Of a stretch of 9,864 bases of DNA, positions 6,418-9,864 are shown piece after piece (position 1 is the stretch's first letter; each line of letters starts with the position of its first letter). Below the pieces are notes generated by a model. It saw only the letters and a list, made by a program, of their open reading frames with translations, searched no databases and had not been told where the DNA came from. Made by a program: the position numbers and the translations under genes. Source of the DNA: CAYWNA01 sp964459305. GTDB lineage: Bacteria > Planctomycetota > Planctomycetia > Pirellulales > Pirellulaceae. The stretch lies in contig CAYWNA010000376.1 of assembly GCA_964459305.1 (NCBI GenBank), forward strand, positions 1-9,864, given 5' to 3'.

Positions 6418-8790
6418 TCACTTGGGCTTGCTGTTCGATTCTTGTTGCGCCGTAGGCTGTTGAATTCGCTCGCTGCCGAAGTGGGCGCGATAGGCCCGGC
6501 TGAGCTCCGCCGCACCCGGCAGCGGCGAGTGCGGATTCAGGTAGTTCTGATATTCCCAGCAGGCGTATGCCGTCACGTAAGGGCTGGCAGCCGTCATCTT
6601 TTCCAGAACACGCTCGAAGCTGATGGCCCGGGCCATGGTGAATTCCGGCTCCCGTGGAAACAACTCCACCACGCTCCACAACTCGGCGCCGTGTTTTCTG
6701 AATACCGGTGCCGCTGCCGCAAACCACGCTGCGATCTCTTTGTGAGGTGCTGTCGAGTCCTGGATGGCAAAAACGTCGATGCCATCAATCTCGCTCAAGA
6801 TCGCGTCCCACTCCGCCGCGAATTCCGCGGGGGTCATGGCCGCCTCGCCCAGCGTCAGACGCGAGGTGAACCACGGCGAGTGGGCAACTTTCTTGCCGGG
6901 AGTCAATTTCTTCAGAAACGGAGGAAGCCCCCGCAGGACGGTCATGACATCGCCCCGGTGCGTGCGGTCGCCGGTTTCGTGTGGGATGTACCATCCCCAC
7001 AGGTTTGGACGATCGCCAAAGAGTTCGAACAACTCGCGGCAAATGCGTTTGTTCATATCGAGATCAGCCTGGGCGTCCCACGGTTTGCCTTGAAACTGCA
7101 AGTGGTACTTGTAGCTGATTCCCGGAATGACCACCTGCATCCCATGCTTCTCCGCCAAGTCGAAGAGTATCGCATAAGCGTCATACGTCAGCTTGTTGGG
7201 CAAAATGTCTGACGCATAGAACACTTCCTCCCCGTAGCAAATCGGCAACAGCACCATGTTTACGCCGTCGCACTCCATCTCGTCGAACAGCGCCTCGACC
7301 TCTTCGCGCGTCCATTGATCGAGCGCCCAGCGTTTCACCGCGTCGTATTCTGCCAATGGCCCGCTGAACGCCAGCGGCACGACGTGGATCGGCTTGATCG
7401 AGGTCGTTTGCCCTGCTGCAGGGCCGTGCTGGCCTACTTCCTTTCCAGGCCGGGTCTTTTCGGCCTCGTATTCGGCAAGAGGCGAACACTCCACCACAAC
7501 GCAACCGCCTGGGGCGAGTTTCCACTCCGAGGGCCTATTGCCCTCGGTCGCTCCCTCCGCATCCAGGGTCGCCACGACCTGGGAGAACCGCCAGCCGCGC
7601 TGCGGCTCGATCGTGAACTGCGCGGTCTTCATGTAGCTCTCGTTGGCGATCACCACACATCGAACACCGCCGCGTGAGAAGGTTCCCACGACGGCGCTGA
7701 ACTCGTTGCCCCGTAGCGTGATGCAGGGTGACTGCCCGTCACCCGTGAGCTTACCGTTGTTCCAATGCGCCACGTGGGCATTGTCCCAACCTGTCAACGC
7801 TTGGCCGGCCTTGTGCAGAAACCGGTTCGCCTCGCGCACATGATCGTATCGGGGCGTACGCTTGCCGTCGAGCGACAGCATGCCGCCGATGTGTGTTGCC
7901 GGCAGGTAGGGCCGGCCCTCGTCATCCGGCGGGATCTCTTGCGTCGTGGAAGGCGTCCAGTACGTAAACCATACGACGCCTCGGGCGCCGTATGCCAAGG
8001 CCGTACTTACCTGCCAGAGTATCTCTGCACGATTGGGTACCCGCAGGGCCTCATCGAGCCCTTCGCTTTGAAGGCAGATCCAGAACGGAATCTCCGCCTT
8101 GCGTGACTCGTCGCGAATCACGGCCAGATCGCCGAACCAATCGGTTTTGCCAGCCTGTGGCGTCCACAGCGGGTAGTGGTCGTAGCTCAGCACCTCGGGT
8201 TTGACGGTATCCACGAACGATCGCACGTAAGCTCGAAAATTTTCAAAGCCAAGTTGTGTCGGGCTGCCGTAGCTTGGGAACAGATTGATCAGCGGCGGAT
8301 GCTTCGGGTCTGCAAGTCGCAGCCTCTTGGATGTCGAAGCCAACTCGGCAAAGTAGTCGGCATTCGGTTCGTCGCAGATGAAATATCCAAGCAACGCCGG
8401 ATGATCGTGATAGTCCGACGCAACGGCTTCGATCTTCCGTTGACTGATCTTCACACGGTCCTCGATATGCCAGGGCAAGATGCGCAAGTCGGCAACAATC
8501 ACCCGTAATCCGACCTCGGCCGCCAGGTCCAATGCCTTCAGATTCGACGGTCCGTCCCAGGAACCATTGGCGGGCACAATGACGTCGATGCCCGCATTGG
8601 CAATCTCGCGATAGCGCTTGAGGTTGACTTGATCGCGCGGCGGGCCGGGATACGCCATAACCAAGAACGGCTCGTCACGCAGCGACATGCGCTGCGCCAT
8701 CACCGTGGACTGTTCCGCAACCACGATGGCGGCGAGTAGTAGCAGCGATAACCTAAAAGGTCGTGCCTTGTGGATCAGGTTGGCAATCAC
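6418..8790 (-). CDS. Secreted two-TIM-barrel glycosidase-like protein with C-terminal DUF4434-like domain
   Basis: The 790-residue protein starts with a signal peptide (FRLSLLLLAAIVVA, cleavage near VMAQ about residue 33). Residues about 40-330 look like a glycosidase TIM barrel: repeated strand motifs such as GIDVIVPANG, VGLRVIVADL, LLGYFICDEPNAD (Asp140-Glu141, end of the fourth strand, a usual acid/base place), EVLSYDHYPLW, IPFWICLQSEG (Glu243) and GVVWFTYWTP. A beta-sandwich follows (about 335-435), then a linker, then a second barrel (about 468-775) resembling DUF4434: WALDQWTREEVEALFDEM, GVNMVLLPICYG, LWGWYIPHETGD with Glu605, DVFAIQDS and ELWSVVELFP with Glu703 and Glu709. The GTG start at 8790 has AAAGGGAG eight bases upstream and overlaps the previous stop codon as GTGA, suggesting translational coupling. 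The stop is 43 nt before GH89. No activity can be assigned; the acid residues named are candidates only. A hydrolase or glycan-binding role beside GH89 is inferred from context. Confidence 0.88.
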   Translation of the reverse strand: MIANLIHKARPFRLSLLLLAAIVVAEQSTVMAQRMSLRDEPFLVMAYPGPPRDQVNLKRYREIANAGIDVIVPANGSWDGPSNLKALDLAAEVGLRVIVADLRILPWHIEDRVKISQRKIEAVASDYHDHPALLGYFICDEPNADYFAELASTSKRLRLADPKHPPLINLFPSYGSPTQLGFENFRAYVRSFVDTVKPEVLSYDHYPLWTPQAGKTDWFGDLAVIRDESRKAEIPFWICLQSEGLDEALRVPNRAEILWQVSTALAYGARGVVWFTYWTPSTTQEIPPDDEGRPYLPATHIGGMLSLDGKRTPRYDHVREANRFLHKAGQALTGWDNAHVAHWNNGKLTGDGQSPCITLRGNEFSAVVGTFSRGGVRCVVIANESYMKTAQFTIEPQRGWRFSQVVATLDAEGATEGNRPSEWKLAPGGCVVVECSPLAEYEAEKTRPGKEVGQHGPAAGQTTSIKPIHVVPLAFSGPLAEYDAVKRWALDQWTREEVEALFDEMECDGVNMVLLPICYGEEVFYASDILPNKLTYDAYAILFDLAEKHGMQVVIPGISYKYHLQFQGKPWDAQADLDMNKRICRELFELFGDRPNLWGWYIPHETGDRTHRGDVMTVLRGLPPFLKKLTPGKKVAHSPWFTSRLTLGEAAMTPAEFAAEWDAILSEIDGIDVFAIQDSTAPHKEIAAWFAAAAPVFRKHGAELWSVVELFPREPEFTMARAISFERVLEKMTAASPYVTAYACWEYQNYLNPHSPLPGAAELSRAYRAHFGSERIQQPTAQQESNSKPK

Positions 8791-9864
8791 TGGCTCGTCT
8801 CCCTTTCGCCAAAGTCTCCGACGGCAAGGGCCCAGTCTGAGGTCTGTCCCAGTTGAACCGTGTGGACACCGGCAACCAGGCTGCCCCGCTCGATCTCCAC
8901 GTGATCGGCTTTGGTGTCCGCGACCACGAGTGGCTGACTGCCTGGCATGCCGCTGAGATCGACGGTCACCGAATCCGCGTCTTCAACGAAGAAGACGAAG
9001 TGCTTCTTATCCGCAGTGACCAGACAATACCCTCGGGCGCCCCTGACGCGGCCATTGTCCGGGGACATGCTCAGCTTCAGTCGTCCGTTTTTCCAGAAGT
9101 CGTGATGCGTGCGGAATGCCCGTCTGAGAGAATCGGGATGATACCCGCACGGACCGTCCGGGCAGAAAGGGCCAAATATGTTGAACCGTTCGGAAAAATG
9201 GCCAAAGAAACCGCCCATCCCTCCTGCCATCGTCTCCCACCAAATCAACCGGCGGCAGCCTGTTTCGTTGAGCCTGTTCGGGTCGGTGACTCTTCCGGGC
9301 CAGCACTTCCATCGGTTGTAGGTGTGCCGTTCCTCGTAGATGGAAGGCTTGCCTTGATGAGTCTTCATGTGCTGGCTGATTTCCTGGTAGTTGGCGGGTC
9401 CCTTGTCGGTCGTCTCCAAGTCGTAGGGGTTGCCCCCGAATCCGGCGTATGAGTTCGCTCCGAAGCTATCGTTCTCCCAACCCCGTGACGTCAGAACATG
9501 CGGCCAGCCCACCGCTCGGTTCATTTCGCCGGCCCACCAAGCCGCGTCGGCCTCGGCGTTGGGCATTTCGATCGTGTCAAAACCGAAGTTCATGCTCCAA
9601 CCGGGTAGTGGTCCCAGCCGAGCAGCGCTGTAACGGATGAGTCGTCGATGCCTCGCACCCCTAAATCCGTCGCCAAGGTGATTGGGCGTCTGTTTCCGAT
9701 CGTTGTCCCCCCAGGCCCAGATGTGCGTGCGTCCTCCTCGTTTATGCGCATAGGTGATGGCGGTTTCCAGAGTGTCGAACAGGGCTGGATCGGGTTGATC
9801 CAGGTCGGGGTCCGCGCCGCCCGCAAAATCGTCGATGCTCAGAGTTCCCATCCGAAACCAACTA
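8787..9864 (-). CDS. Partial secreted-type glycosidase-like protein (TIM barrel plus C-terminal beta domain), 5' end outside window
   Basis: The frame is open to the window edge (codons before ATG 9851 read S-W-F-R), so that ATG is probably internal and the true N-terminus is missing. Numbered from ATG 9851, 354 residues are visible. The pattern fits the second half of a TIM-barrel hydrolase: AITYAHKRGGRTHIWAWGD (31-49), RRLIRYSAARLGPLPGWSMN (69-88), GFDTIEMPNAEAD with Glu95 as a candidate acid, KPSIYEERHTYNRW (168-181) with Glu173/Glu174 as candidate nucleophile, and RRLIWWETMAGGMGGFFGHF. The C-terminal 110 residues (LVTADKKHFVFFVEDADSVTVDL to WALAVG) form a beta-sandwich-like domain of the kind following DUF4038-type barrels (collagen-binding-like, PF12904 type). 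It ends in the GTGA overlap with the next gene. Exact family and substrate are not known to me; the first gene of the operon may be further upstream. Confidence 0.82.
   Translation of the reverse strand, partial: SWFRMGTLSIDDFAGGADPDLDQPDPALFDTLETAITYAHKRGGRTHIWAWGDNDRKQTPNHLGDGFRGARHRRLIRYSAARLGPLPGWSMNFGFDTIEMPNAEADAAWWAGEMNRAVGWPHVLTSRGWENDSFGANSYAGFGGNPYDLETTDKGPANYQEISQHMKTHQGKPSIYEERHTYNRWKCWPGRVTDPNRLNETGCRRLIWWETMAGGMGGFFGHFSERFNIFGPFCPDGPCGYHPDSLRRAFRTHHDFWKNGRLKLSMSPDNGRVRGARGYCLVTADKKHFVFFVEDADSVTVDLSGMPGSQPLVVADTKADHVEIERGSLVAGVHTVQLGQTSDWALAVGDFGERETSQ

Noticed and set aside
6375..6515. GH89 start at the ATG at 6515
   Set aside because: It would overlap the end of the upstream gene by almost 100 bases and add a polar segment unlike a signal peptide, while a strong AAAGGAG site precedes GTG 6374.
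5962..7212. 416-codon plus-strand frame spanning the GH89/two-barrel junction
   Set aside because: It runs antisense across two well-supported genes and their intergenic gap, with no family motifs and no convincing ribosome binding site.
8787..8790. Frameshift between the partial glycosidase and the two-barrel gene
   Set aside because: The first protein ends after a complete beta domain, and the second begins with its own ribosome binding site and signal peptide. The GTGA overlap is ordinary operon coupling.
8853..9452. 199-codon plus-strand frame opposite the partial glycosidase
   Set aside because: It has no recognisable domain and lies wholly antisense to a gene with motif-rich translation.

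Overview
The window is a GC-rich bacterial segment (judged by eye) in which every convincing gene lies on the minus strand in one tight run, read from the right edge to the left edge. Four consecutive genes encode large, mostly secreted glycoside-hydrolase-like proteins, and the fifth encodes the front part of a sodium:solute symporter. No SusC/SusD pair is visible. The style (single-gene symporter, multi-barrel secreted hydrolases, CBM9-like C-terminal domain, palindromic dispersed-type repeats, GTG starts with good Shine-Dalgarno sites) suggests a planctomycete or a relative in the PVC group. That assignment is an inference from gene style, not a database match.

Layout in transcription order: (1) 9864-8787, a partial glycosidase-like protein whose 5' end lies outside the window; (2) 8790-6418, a 790-residue secreted protein with two predicted TIM barrels, the second resembling DUF4434, joined to gene 1 by a 4-nt GTGA stop/start overlap; (3) 6374-4032, an alpha-N-acetylglucosaminidase of family GH89 (NAGLU type) with both catalytic glutamates recognisable; (4) 4003-1034, a secreted protein with an N-terminal beta-rich part, an (alpha/alpha) toroid-like middle and a C-terminal CBM9-like domain; (5) 1005-43, an SGLT-like sodium:solute symporter that stops abruptly after about 320 residues. 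Gaps between genes 2-3, 3-4 and 4-5 are 43, 28 and 28 nt, so a single operon is likely. Its promoter is off the right edge.

The simplest reading is a glycan-degradation operon: secreted enzymes take apart a polymer or glycoconjugate that carries alpha-linked N-acetylglucosamine, and the symporter takes up a released sugar. GH89 is the only member with a firm activity. The other three hydrolase-like proteins fit no activity I can name with confidence, and they are the most promising part of the window.

Two small sequence elements alter the genes. A 47-bp double palindrome (6271-6317) lies inside the 5' part of the GH89 reading frame and appears to be translated as part of the signal-peptide n-region. 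At the left edge, a 9-bp-stem hairpin (14-34) next to the abrupt end of the symporter looks like the end of an IS200/IS605-type or RAYT-type element that cut the transporter just before its conserved TM8 segment. There is no gene-free stretch longer than 300 bases, and I see no tRNA, rRNA, CRISPR, riboswitch or convincing terminator.
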